Below the pieces are notes generated by a model. The model was not told where the DNA came from. It saw only the letters and a list, made by a program, of their open reading frames with translations, and made no database searches. A program made the translations under genes and the position numbers. From contig OZ007581.1 in assembly GCA_963931925.1 (NCBI GenBank), positions 17,230,450 through 17,294,449 of the forward strand: a stretch of 64,000 bases of DNA. Direction: 5' to 3'. The stretch comes from Onchidella celtica. Its lineage: Eukaryota > Mollusca > Gastropoda > Systellommatophora > Onchidiidae. Shown one piece after another: positions 36,101-48,700 of the stretch (positions within the stretch are counted from its first letter, which is position 1; each line of letters starts with the position of its first letter).

Positions 36101-38340
36101 TGAGGAAGCAAAGACCAGCTTCAGTTTAAACACCTGACTTAAATCACTGTTGGGTAGTGAGATTTTTTTCTGTCCGTGATACTGAGACCAAACATTTTAG
36201 AACTTTAATTTCTAACTGATAAGGGATTGAAATGTCTGAAAGAAATTATCTTTAATGCACATTATTTTTTAAATACATGTACCTATTTTGTCAAGCTCAG
36301 CTGTCACTTTATAACTAATTATGTTTATTTCACTTTGCTGTGGGTGAGTTTCTTTTTTAAGGAATGGTATGCAAAATTTCACTGGATGAACTGAATTAAT
36401 ATAAGTAATTTGCATTTTGCTTATTTTATATTATTTTATTGTTTGGTCACAGAAATAAATAACTATGGATTTTACTTGCAAATCAGAAGAGATACTTTTC
36501 TTGATGTGATGATGATGATGTTATTTTTGTAATATTATAGTGATGATGTAACTGTTGTTAATGATGATGATGATGATGTGAAGAAATTGTTGCATGTATG
36601 AAGTGAATAAAGAAATAAATGGTCATGAATTAGTATTACTGACATGGATAAATCAGTTCAGTGAGGACAGTTTCTGCAATGTTGCTGTCTGTGCCACAAC
36701 CAATGGAAGTACATCTGACCAAGACAATCCATGTCAAGGTTTTTAAAGACCGTTTGTTATTTTTCAGCAATCACAACTTCCAAGCTCATAAGTAAAAAGC
36801 TCGAAATAAATACATTTAACCATGAATACACTCATGTGACACACACACATAGCGACACTATTTCACACTTTGGAAAGATAACCGGGAAATAACCTAGCGT
36901 CTGAAAATAGAGAGAAATTATGACAGAAATGAAAAATATAGAAATGTTTAGTGAATTGTAGAAAAATGCAGGATAAAATGTGAGCACTGATGACAAAATT
37001 TATCTCAAATTATTAGTGCAGTTAAATTTGACATTTGTGTTCAGTTCCCTTATAATATAATTTTATTATACATAATTTATATAATCAAATGTGCTCATTT
37101 TTCATCATATTAATTACACATTTGGTGTTGTAGAATTCTATGGGCTAAATCACTTGGTAATCATTGACTTGGGAGACAAAAGAAACACTTCCATATCTAC
37201 AGAGTTCCTTTTTTGGTAAGTCTTGCGTTAGTACAAAATACATGTCATTATGTAATCACATTACCAATCGTGGATATAATGATATTAAGGGATGTGTATG
37301 ACATGTTCTGGGGGTCCAATATGGGTGTAATCATCAAAATATCGATAACTAAATCTAACTAACTTAGATTAACCTGGATTAACTAACTTATCACTAGTAA
37401 GCCCTGTCATAATTAATTTGAATAACAGAGTGGTGTTTTACAGAAAAAAGGCACGAAGATGATGCTAAGGTTTTCTTTCTTCTTCACCATTCAACTCTTA
37501 GGCCTTATTTATTCTTTTTATCGGTGTTAAAACTGACACTAGACCCTAACGCCATAGGGCCATATAAAATACTAAAAGCCCTGTCAAATTATACCAAAAA
37601 TCCAAATCTATAATGACCCATAGACGAGGCTGATGTCTCAATGTGCACCACATCCTGGCATAAATAAATGTTTTTTCACAATGTATTTTATTCTGTATCG
37701 TGGGCTCTTCATCGGCTGAAAGCAGTCAAAGAATGGGCACTGCATGTTTTGTGAAACACTGAGTTGCTTTATTTTTCTTATTCGAGATTGTGCATAATAA
37801 CTGCTACTGTCTCTCAAGTCTAGTTGCTCCATCAGCATTGGTAAATGTACACTATAGAGTCGAAACAGAATTGTTTGTTTGATGTTTGTTAGTGAGCATG
37901 TGAACGTGTGTTTGTATGTGTGTGTGTGTGTGTTGGGGTGATTATGTCACAAGACATGAAATTACGAAAACGTTTATAATCACTGATCTTTATTGTTATT
38001 GGATCACTAATTTATCCATGTATTTCCATGTCCACACATCGAAATAAATCCTTCCCCCCCCCCCCCCCCCCCCCAAAACCCCAATGTTTCCATGTAATAA
38101 TTTACAAGCTCATATAGTTCCCACTAAAATGATAATTACGATTCTTGTGGAATATTGTGGAATTGAAAGCCAAGGGACCTTAAGCTAGCAATGATTTTAG
38201 TTTTGTTGACAATCTCAGTTTTTGGAAGGTCGCTGCTCGGGGCATTTGCACATTTAGCGATTTTAGTTTAAAAAATAAAAATGAAATGTTTCAATGTAGA
38301 AGGTAGGCCTACACAATTCAAGCTACGCAATTTTCAAATA
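33160..38340. other. Intergenic block between genes 2 and 3
   Basis: Up to about 37290 it aligns with 4836-9000. From there to the promoter it holds AT-rich sequence, a GT microsatellite near 37910 and a long C-run at 38056-38075. No conserved open frame is visible. Confidence 0.6.
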
Positions 38341-38520
38341 TTTTTTATCTTTACAATTCCCTAGGTTGTTTCCCTTATCTACAGCTCCGCAACCAATTTC
38401 CGGGAAAATTGAAAGAAACGAAAATTTATTCAGCGAATCGATATCAGCAGACTGTCTCGTGATTGTTTTTAGCCAACCATCTTCTATACCTTAAGTCCCG
38501 TAATTTCAGCTAGACAACGC
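38340..38520 (+). promoter_or_regulatory. Putative promoter of gene 3
   Basis: The counterpart of 18780-18960, sharing GGTTGTTTCCCTTA, the STAT/IRF-like pair and GCAGACTGTCTCGTGATTGTT, and followed by the same presumed exon 1. Confidence 0.5.
38398..38424 (+). promoter_or_regulatory. STAT-like plus IRF-like module, gene 3
   Basis: TTCCGGGAA (38398-38406), then 4 bp, then GAAAGAAACGAAAA (38411-38424), which contains AAACGAAA, an IRF-type core. The module ends 156 bases before the exon 1 donor, against 157 in gene 2. Confidence 0.5.
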
Positions 38521-38580
38521 CCTCCAGTTATCTGCAGAAGCACTTTTCTGGTAGACGACGTGCTCCGGTTTTGCTTGTTT
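38521..38580 (+). other. Putative untranslated exon 1 of gene 3
   Basis: TTATCTGCAGAAGCACTTTT is conserved with gene 2 and followed by a GTAAGT donor at 38581. The start of the exon is not determined. Confidence 0.4.
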
Positions 38581-38682
38581 GTAAGTAATTGAAATTAGAT
38601 CTACATTTAGATCCAGACCTCTAACGTTTCTCTCGTTTATGGTTTAGATCTAATCTAAGACCTATTTGTACAGTATGCATCT

Positions 38683-39075
38683 ATGGTATCAATGCACTGT
38701 TGTAACATGCTGTGTAGGCCTAAGTTCAGCAAGTGGATTAATTTTGCGCTGTCGCAGTGATATCACTGCCGGTGGACACCAAAGTTTAACCAGGCATCTG
38801 CCTTCAGAAGTGTTGCAGTCCAAACAAACTTCACCGATCGCAGCCCACAGTTGTTGCACCTTTTTAGATTAAGAAAAATGGTATCAATGCACTGTTGTAA
38901 CATGCTGTGTAGGCCTAGGTTCAGCAAGTGGATTAATTTTGCGCTGTCGCAGTGATACGATCACTGCCCGTGGACACCAAAGTTTAACCAGGCATCTGCC
39001 TTCAGAAGTGTTGCAGTCCAAACAAACTTCACCGATCGCAGCCCACAGTTGTTGCACCTTTTTAGATTAAGAAAA
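38683..39075 (+). repeat. Near-identical 195-bp tandem duplication
   Basis: The segment starting ATGGTATCAATGCACTG at 38683 repeats at 38878 with only a few differences. The gene 2 equivalent near 19150-19330 is single copy, so the duplication is specific to gene 3 intron 1 and recent. Confidence 0.85.
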
Positions 39076-39249
39076 ATAATAAGATACCGTACTAGCAGCA
39101 CCTTTATAATGATGACACTGACAAATAAATTTAGATTTGCTGTAACAAATTCACATGTATATTGCGGCACACAGAATTTGTATTTAACCCTCAGCTCAGT
39201 AAGTTATCTAGATCAGTGAATGCAACCCAGCAGTGACCTACAGAATATA

Positions 39250-41189
39250 CTAGACTGCCCACCCCCTTTGTTTCGCAGCACGCAAGTGAAACCCAGTCAT
39301 GGAGCTTTGGCCACCACTTTCCTAATATGGCAAAACAAACCACAGATATATACAGGCAGTGAGTCGTAGAGAGGCCAGATGTAAGACAATAGTTGACAAA
39401 GAAAGAAAAAAAGGTATTTCAGAAAGCCTAAACACCCAACCAATTTAAAAACAGGTAGACTTTTGGCCTCTGGAACGTATCAATTGGCATAGTGAAAGAT
39501 AAGAAAAGGGATGGGTTATAAAAAAAATTGTAGCAAAAAAATGATGGTTATGATTTGGAACTAGATTAGTGCAAATATGCATGAACGATTTATGTTCTAC
39601 TGTTGTCTTTCACTCATTCCCCCTATCTGCGCTCTGCTTTTGTCTTGTCTTTCACGCACGCTATCAATAACCACATCCTATTGTTGTGTTGTGTTTCTTC
39701 ACCTCTCTGATTTTTGTCAGACCAGTTTTCATCCATGTGTCTCTTTCAGTTTTTCGTATATATGTCAAGAGCAGGATTAGGATTATAAATGCTGTGCTAG
39801 GCCACGGGTTGAATTCAGAGTTTTTTTTAATCTAGTCTAGTGGAGTGTGCTTGAGCTGTTCTCGTGAGCAACATGTTTTGAGTGTTTTTTTGACATAAAA
39901 ACTGTAGATGGTTAAAAAGGAATACGTGTAGGTAAACCAAGGATATGGCAGAGCAGCTCCACTTCATGATTTAATAGCATTGTTAGAGGGTGTGAGGTGG
40001 TTGTAATTGACTGTTGACATTCAGTGGTTCGTGAAAGCACGAGTTGTTAATTTTTCGTGCTGAGTCAATTTAATAAGATTTTTGGATTTAATTTTTATTA
40101 ACCTATTTAGAAGACGACCTTGTCTGTCTTAGTGCAAGGCCGTAACCGACTCACACATAGAATGTATTAATACTGCGAGATGAGCTCGCATGGCTGCACC
40201 AATCAAATCTAGGGATTTGGACGGTAGTTTCAGGTGGCTAGACATTATAAAAGTCAGCCCATACCTATGTCCATTATCACATGCAGAAAGGTTTCCTTTT
40301 GCGAAGTGGTCGGCTAATTTTCGAGCCAGATCGAAACAGAGACGCAGTAGAGCAGTCCATCCATATGGGGAGCCTAGAAATGACGAGCTCCAGCTAATAG
40401 CTACCCGGACTTTGTCCACCATCCAACGCCCTTGTTGATATTCCCTGGTTCTTGATAGCCAGGGAAAAATGGTATGCATTGTAATTGTATGTCAGAATTC
40501 AGATGTTACCAGCAGTATGGGAGTCTACTCCTAGAGTCACAGCCAGGCAGTGCCAGTATTATAATATATGACTTGAGCCATTGCAATTGATGTGGCGTGT
40601 GCTGAGACAGCAAAGACTACAATTTGTATTAAATATCCTATGAGTCATTAGTTATATTTGATCCAGTACTAGGACCTTTTAGTCCATTCTAAAATTGTAT
40701 TCTTATTTTGCAGTTACCCTGATAGCCATTTCATATATATGTTATCTTTATTTAGCTAACTCAATACATTATTGTGGCCCTACAGGCCTGACAAAACTAT
40801 TTCATTTGAGTTGTTTAATTAATTCCAGTAGGAAAGTTTAGTGTGTTCGTCGAGTGTGTGTTTTCCTCTTGAATTGCAGTCGTTTGCTATAAATCACATT
40901 CGCGACAGTATAGATCTCCTTCTCAGTTATTTTTCTGTTCTTTAAACACAGGATAGATCAAAGTTACCGAAAAGAGACTGATGAAATTTTCTCTTTACAC
41001 TAATTAAAAAAAGCACTCACTAGTCACTTACATGTTTAAAATTTTTATTTACCTTTTTATTTTTAACTAGCAACTGTCCCCTTCAATGAACAATCTGGAG
41101 CAGTGATCTGTTTCTCAAGCGATGTTTTGCCATATTTTAATACCCTCCATGCACGGCGTCACTGCATCTCCATGCAGTGCGCGGTCTAG
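39250..41189. mobile_element. Insertion with imperfect inverted ends, unassigned
   Basis: The gene 2 intron lacks this 1.9 kb. Ends read CTAGACTGCCCAC and, inverted, CTAGACCGCGCAC, next to TA on both sides (39248-39249, 41190-41191). A hairpin (CACTGCAT, 4-base loop, ATGCAGTG) lies at 41160-41179 near the right end. An open frame on the minus strand at 40129-40479 resembles nothing I recognise. It may be a non-autonomous DNA transposon. Confidence 0.45.
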
Positions 41190-42667
41190 TATGACAGTAG
41201 CATGTCTCTGCAACAAAGTTATTATGGGAGGATTTCTAATCGCCTCTCATGGCCAGATTTTCTCATAGTAATAATATATTCCAAACTGTGAGGGTATACA
41301 TATATATCCCCACATGGATGTGACTCTGAGAGTGGCCATGCACAGGGCATCGCCGAGGGGGGGGGGGGGGGTCAGAACCCCACCCCACCCATTCCCGGTA
41401 AGTTAGTTTCTTTAAAAAGGATGATTTTATAGTTAAATTATAGTAAATTAATGCACTGCAAATTACTGCTGACCACATTAAAGGGTGCAGTCTGTCTGTC
41501 ATGAGGTGCATTCACAAGTCTTTCTGACGTTATGAAAACCAGCACACTGACAATTTTTGTTATGAACGGTGTGTCAAATGATAAAATGTCTGTCAAAATT
41601 TTGCTTAACTGTTTCACTTTCACCAAAAGCAAACCAATACATGTATGCATGAATCATTTCCAGCTCTTCTTGATGAGTCAATAGGATAATCAGAGATGGA
41701 TATTTCTTGGCATTAATATCCAAACCAAAAGTGAAAGTCAAGACAAAACATAAAATCTGTAGACTGTAATTATTGGGCAGAGTAGGTCACAGAAAACTTT
41801 CACTTGTTTTATGCTGCAGCAATTTTATTTTTTAATTTGTTCAATTGTTATTTCTCCAGTTCGCTGAACAGTTAGTACCTCTGACTTGAATCACATTTCC
41901 CAATACACAAAGCTCCGTAAGTAAGATATCGAATCTCTTTCTCCATATCATGAAACAGGTCTGTTTTTTCTAGTGTTCGAAATGTTATTTATATAGTGGG
42001 GGAAGTTAGCAATTAAAAGAGTCATAGTTTTCAAGTTTTTCTTATCACTAACCGATTCTGAGAAGTTTGAATAATAAGTGTTCAGTTTTACTGGGAGGAT
42101 TACCAGATCCAGTGATTCCAAGGACGTGATTTTAGCAGAGTCCGTGGGCTAACTCTCAAGAGGACAGTGGCTGACATGGAGTTCTGGGTTTAACATTTAT
42201 AACCAAGAAAATAAACCCTCTTTAGAATAGATTTCCCCTTTCTCTAAGTTTGTTTTCTGGAGATAACACAACAGCATTCAGTCCTTTCATATTAACTCAC
42301 AACTTTCCGCATGCGGTTTCAAATTCATAACCTGAATTTCTTACAACACAGCGTATTCAAAGTTAATATAAATTTAAGATAGAGGAAATATTTTGAAAAT
42401 TATGACATAAGTAAATCTTGTTTTGTCTGTCTTTTTCCATTTTTTCCCTCTCATCAATGTTATCCAGTTGTTTATTTGTCTGTTTTTTTTTACCATTTCT
42501 TATGCTTTCTGTGCTTTTCTGAGATGATATATCACAATCAGGCATTTTAGTTAAGAATCATTGTCTATACGACTAGTTTAATAGAAGATATGTTTTATAT
42601 GCCAACCAGAGTATCACAAGTATGACAAGTTTATTAGCATACTTTCTCTCTTCTGTCTTCCATGTAG

Positions 42668-42786
42668 ACAAAAACTGTATGATGGCAGCCCAGTCAAGAC
42701 AAGAGAAATTGCTCAAGAATAAAATTGAATGTCTGTTTACAGGGAGAGATGACCTGTGTCAGCTGATTGGTGATTATGTGAATCAG
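42668..42786 (+). CDS. Gene 3 exon 2 (start codon exon)
   Basis: Acceptor CATGTAG, donor GTAGGA. Two adjacent ATGs (42679 and 42682); the second matches the gene 2 start. Codes AAQSRQEKLLKNKIECLF and onwards. Confidence 0.8.
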
Positions 42787-45700
42787 GTAGGAATTCCAAC
42801 AGGATGTTCTGGCATATCCTATTTAATGACATGATGATTTCATAGATGATGTCAAGCCCAAGTTAAAATCCAGTGTCTTTGAGAATCCCCATTAACTGCA
42901 TGTACTTTGGTTACTGAGACTTTGAAAAGAAATGTTCCCTTTATTGCTGAAGTATCTGGGAACTTTCAAGGAAAACTAGGATAGATAACACTAAAAAAAA
43001 AATGGTCATTTCCTAACCAATAAGCCTACAATTTTCAAACTTCAAGCTTGGTTTTATAAAAAAAAATATTAGGTATGCAGGTATAAAATAAGAAATATTT
43101 TCTATGTAAGTCAGAATCATGTGTATAAATGTCATCTGGATCTTCCATGGAAACAAACATCAATATTGAAGCAAAATAGTTTAAAAATACTCAAACGGCA
43201 TTAGATAAGCTTCAGAACAATTTTACTGGAAATGGAAAGCAATTATTTCCAACCAGAAGGTCCTCAGTCAAATTTTATGTCACTGTAATTTTGAGGCATC
43301 ACACATTTGATGACATTTTTGCCAGTTCGACTTGGCAAATATTTTAACAAGTGAGAAATTAGACTGGGTGGAAGTAATTTCTTTTGAATTCATGTTGAAT
43401 TGTAAACATCTAGAGCCACATGGTAATTAACTATCGTTGGTTTTATAAATGTTTCAGGAGAAGCCAAAAAACTGAATAGCTTTCTATATCAGACTTATAG
43501 CTTTGATATTTAAAAAAACCTTACTTAACTGTTGGATGAACTACGAGTGGGTAATGTGGTTACTGCGTGGGTTCAATAGTAACTCCCTTAAGGATACACA
43601 GGATTAACAAACACAGGGTTCTGCTGGCAATCTTATTTATTCAAAAAGCCTAACAAAGGTATCACTACCAAAAAGGCATGGGAAAACCCTATCCAGAAAA
43701 GGAAAAAGAAACCCAGAAAAAGAAAAGAAACCCAGAAAAGAAGCCCAAAAAAAGAAGCCCAACCAGCCATAAGCTGGAACAAGAGAAAAAGACAAAAATA
43801 TGATTAGGATATAATGACAACATTAATCAGGCAATCAATGGTGGACATACATATTAATAGTATTAAGTATTAAATCAAACAACAACAACATAATATAGAA
43901 TTTAAGCAATAACCAACTGGATATGTATGCATGGAATAAAATAGCGCTAAGGTTAATGAATAACAACTACAAGAGGCTATATCATATACACAAGGAGTTT
44001 CCTAGTACACTGGCAACATAAACTAATTAATGTACTAATCAAAGTATGAAGGACATAACAAATGAAGGGGCAAGAACACAATAGCTTCGCTCCACTGAGC
44101 CGGTGTACAGCACGTCCAGAGTGGCCATTCCATAAAATAATAACGCAGTGGCCAACATGGCCCACTGACCGTCCATAACACAGACGCTGCATCCCAATAG
44201 GCCCACTCCCATTATTAGTACTAACCCGCCCCAGGGCTATTGTATTGGTTACTTCCCTTCCCAATCGATACTCAAGGGTCATGCCCTTTGACCTTAGCCG
44301 CGGAGCTATGCCGCCAGGCTAACATGTGTATGACACACCACTAGATACATAAAGTAATGTGTACATTCCTTAAAATGAAACTGTCCTTCACACACTTACG
44401 AAACTCATAGAAGCATAATACATCTGGATAACTATAATACATGCACATGATATATATATATATGTCGGCGAGACTCATTGCAACATGTGTAGACTCATTG
44501 AAACATTGTTCATCCACCGCCGCACATAGAACAATCCTGGGGCTCACCCATGTGAGGCCCAACTAATATTATACATCTCCAATACATGTAATTACTTACA
44601 CATCTTAAACACTAAACACGCAATCACAATCACACTGCTCTCTATAGCATAGTGGTACTGGCAAGGTACACAAATACCCGTAATACAATCAAGTGTAGAG
44701 TGCCGCTCGCTATAACATAAGCCGTCCACATTAACATGTCAGGAAATCCTCACTGCCTACCACAACAAGGCAATGCTACACATACACTATATATATGCAC
44801 ACAAGCAAATCGTGATAGCTTGGTTAGCGAGCCATCATTATCATCTAGCACCGCAAACGTTAACTTTGACAATAAAGTCACAATATCAAGACACTGCGCT
44901 GCATCGCGCATCTTACACGTCTAATGACAATGGCAATTACCGTTGAGCCGGACTCATAATGGTCTCTGTAGATCAGCATCCTCTACGCGGCATCCAAGAA
45001 AGGGGGGGGGGGGTGCGCAAATTAAAGTCACTTCTAATATAATAGTCTCCAACTTACCCAAAGTCTCTCTGCTACTGGCGCAACTGGACTAGGCCATGTT
45101 TTGGGCGAGGCGCGCCACGGCAGGCCGCCGCCGGCCTAGGTTCACTGTGCTGTCGGCTCTTGTCTCTGCGTCTTTGATGGAGTGTGTCGACCACTCGAAC
45201 CGCATCTTATTTATGAGCCCGCGCGGACGTCCGAGAGAGCTATTACGTAGCCCGTGTTGCACAAGTGAAAGGCTCGGACATTGAGTCCAGCCGAACAACA
45301 TAACCGGTTAGGGTCCTAACACAATCGAATCTACAGTACGGTTAAAAGGGTGCACACAAAAGTCAATTAGGTATCCCAGTAAACTGCAGAAATTACTCTA
45401 ACGTCCCCTCCAGCAATAATTGAATAAATTTGACCCAGGTTGGATTTATCGGGGATAACATGCGTCTAACTCGTGGTTTACTTTAAATCCGAGATCCTCT
45501 TATTAATTATTTCAATAGGACCTGTGCATCAAAGCACAACGAAATTAGTACCATTATAAAGTAGAAACTTGCTGCTACAATTCTAACTGACTACTTATAC
45601 CAGAAACCCGGTAATAGTTTTAATATAAATTTTCAAAGTGTCAGGACTAACAACATTCGACAATTTTGTGCGGGATACTTTCGTCCATTAATACGACGTA

Positions 45701-48700
45701 TCTCCATTGATAACAAACGTTATCATGAGTACCTATTTTGTACCGATAGGGTATTGTCTACTCTCAAAAATGAATTCGGGTTCCCGTCTTTCTGTCGGTG
45801 GATAACAACGAAGGAGCGAGTTGTAAGAAACTTAAAGCCATGATATAAGAGTTGGAAGCCCGGTGGTCAACATTTCTAACTGACCAATCAAAATGCGCGC
45901 TTTTCACCGTGATGTGAATAACGGGTCCCGCGCTAGTATTACAAGGGAAATAATCCAATTAATGGTACTCGGCCAAGTGTCCATAACTACTATGAGTGGC
46001 CGTCCCTCACTCACGCACTAGAGTTACCATGAAAGCACATATTAAAATTAGAAAATCGTTCATCCTCTCACATAACCCTTACCTTTCAAAATTTAACCCC
46101 CCCTCCCCCAACTAAACACACATACACACACACATACACAACCTGTGGGCTGTCAAGCAAGCATGCCAAACATTGCAGTATTTTTAAAAAGTTGAGATAC
46201 GATAATTTAACATTTGACAGATTGGTGATATTGTTTTGTTAAGCCAAGATCTGCAATGAACAGCAAAAAATCCACATTCCTGCCATTGGTCAACTTCATT
46301 GTGAAGAATGCCTAATGTAAGATTCCCATATTTTCTGATACAAGTTTTAGATAAATATACTCAGCTTGCCAATGGGAACAGAGAACAAGAAACATATCAG
46401 CTGTCTTGGACTTCAGTGAATCATATTGTAATGTAAATGTTAAGTGTACTGAAATCCAGCTGTGGACATTGTTGTGACGTAATTGATTTCTTTACTTGCA
46501 AATAACAAGACACCACTGTGCTATAATCAGATCATTTGTTACAGCTGACAGCCCAGTGAATTTCCAAACCTACTACTGATGTGTTGAAATGTGAATTTGC
46601 AGGTGACAAAAGTTGGTCAGTCTTGGGTGGATCCTCAGGCAAACACAGGATTGACATTTAACAACGTTAGGAACTTTTTGGAGACATCTCTGAACTTCTT
46701 GTTTGATGTGGTAGACAAGATTTCTGGTAGTACATGTTATTCATCATGGTTAATGATCAGAACCAGCTACGTCTTGTTGTCCCAATTTTGGGGGGATTTT
46801 CTTTTCTTTTTTTTTTTACTGCAGGGGTGATGAAATCTTAAAATTTAAACTAGTCCACAGGACTACTACTATTTCCTGTTGCACCCACTGGTGCTTAGGG
46901 CAGCAACAAAGGATCTCCAGCCCCGTCTGTCCTGGGCCATCCCCGCGAGAGCTCCCCATGAGCGATTGAAGGATTTCATCTCTGCCTCGATTGTTCTCCG
47001 CCAGGTTGCCTTGGGTCTGCCTCGCCTGCGCCGTCCCTCCGGCGTCCACTGAAGCGCTGTCCCGGTTACAGAATTTGCTTCCCCTCGCAGCACGTGTCCA
47101 AGCCATCCCCATCGTCTCCCCGCGACGATGTTGGCCATTTCCTCCTGCCCGCATCGCCCCAGCAGTTCCCGATTAGAAATCCCGTTTGGCCAAAAGATGC
47201 GGAGAATCCTACGAAGACATGTGGTGTGGAAGGAAGACAACTTGGCGAGGTCACCTTCTGTCATTCGCCAACACTCTGATCCATACAGGAGTGTGGACAG
47301 GACACAGCTCCGGCACAGTCCGATCTCGGCGCCGATGCCGTACCGTGTCGATCCCCAGATGTTGCTCACACTTTGAAAGACAGCCCCTGCACCTCCCAGC
47401 CCACCCTGGATGTCCCCCCCTGTGCCACCCTCTGGTCCGACAATGCCACCAAGGTATTTAAATTTGTCCGCCGTGGTGAGGCTCCCGTCATCCACCCGCA
47501 CCGGTGCCGGAGTGTCCACACCCAGGGTCACAATCTCTGTCCCCCCCTGGCCAATCCGAAGGCCCACCTTGCATCCAAAATTATGTAGTCTAGTCCACAG
47601 GACTACTCCACAGGAAAATCAGCTAGTCCGCAGAAATTTTTACTAGTCCGTCCACTTTGAAAATATAAAAGAAACAAAAGGCAGAGTAAAGTTAAAAAAA
47701 GTGTGTTTTAATTGACTGAAATGACAAGGGGATGAAACACAGATGACTAGAATAAGCATTATTAATTTATTGCATGAAGATCTTCAAATACTGTACTGGT
47801 TTATGGCTAGAATAAACATCATTGCTATCTGGTAAGAAAACAAATTCTGATGTATTCAAACTATTTAATCAGAGTAGACTGTCATCCAATGCAGCCTCAA
47901 AGTCATCCAGCTGTTTCTGGCAGCGGCCTCTCCTGTGACAAGCCCACTGCAGTTCTGCCTCAGAGTCCTCTTCTTCTTCCCCCTCTTCCTCTGTGAAGGT
48001 CTCCTCCTCTGGCTCTTCAGTCTGGGCTTCTGCTGCTTGGCCTGTGGCTGCTGCTCTCTTATATGAAGTCTTTCTGCGAGTCTTCCCACTCCTCATCCAG
48101 TGCTGCACTGAAGGCAAGGGGTCAAACTCACTAATGCCTGCAGTGTGCATAAGGACAGTCATGAGGAGAGCTTTTCACTTTCCCCGTAGCAAAGCGTTGA
48201 CAAAAAGTACAATACATTTTCTGTCCGTCGACCTTCAGCCATGCCCGACGCTCGCCTGTCGACGCATTGACGTACCATGTTTCTTGAAAAGACCGGCTGC
48301 GTATTTTTTTATCATAATGACTGTCTCTGGATTTCTTCTCCTCGTCACTTTTTCTTTTTTGGCGGCGGGGCGTCACCAGATCGTGTTAGGAAGCGATCCA
48401 TCTTAGATCTAGTCTAGAACAAGAAACGTATTTGTAAGTCTGTGCGTAAAATCTGTCTGACCGAGACGGGAGGAGAGCTGATGCCCGACCTCATGGCGCC
48501 ACTAAGCAGGAAACGGTCAAGCTTCGCCGCGATTTTAACATCGTCTGTCGGACCGGCAGTCGGCGCAAATTAGGTCGTCCGCGGAAAAATTTAGTCGCCT
48601 GGGGCGAGCGGACTGGCGATTTCATCACCCCTGTTACTGAAATGCCACTTATATCACTGCTTTATTGCACTGGTTGTGCTTGGCCTGTCATGTACATCAA

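Larger units (their letters stand above)
46822..48633 (-). mobile_element. hAT-like DNA transposon, internally deleted
   Basis: Perfect 16-base inverted ends CAGGGGTGATGAAATC, flanked by TTACTG on both sides (46816-46821, 48634-48639). CAGGGGTG termini are typical of hAT elements, though the visible duplication is 6 bp, not 8. On the minus strand it holds remnants of a zinc-finger protein but no transposase core. A LINE is nested at 46868-47589. Gene 2 lacks the whole insertion in intron 3. Confidence 0.75.

Noticed and set aside
40129-40479. Minus-strand 116-codon gene
   Set aside because: It lies inside a mobile insertion, matches no family I recognise, and has no conserved counterpart.
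46822-48633. Host zinc-finger gene at 47877-48401
   Set aside because: It lies within perfect inverted ends and target duplications, and gene 2 lacks the entire block, so it belongs to the transposon.
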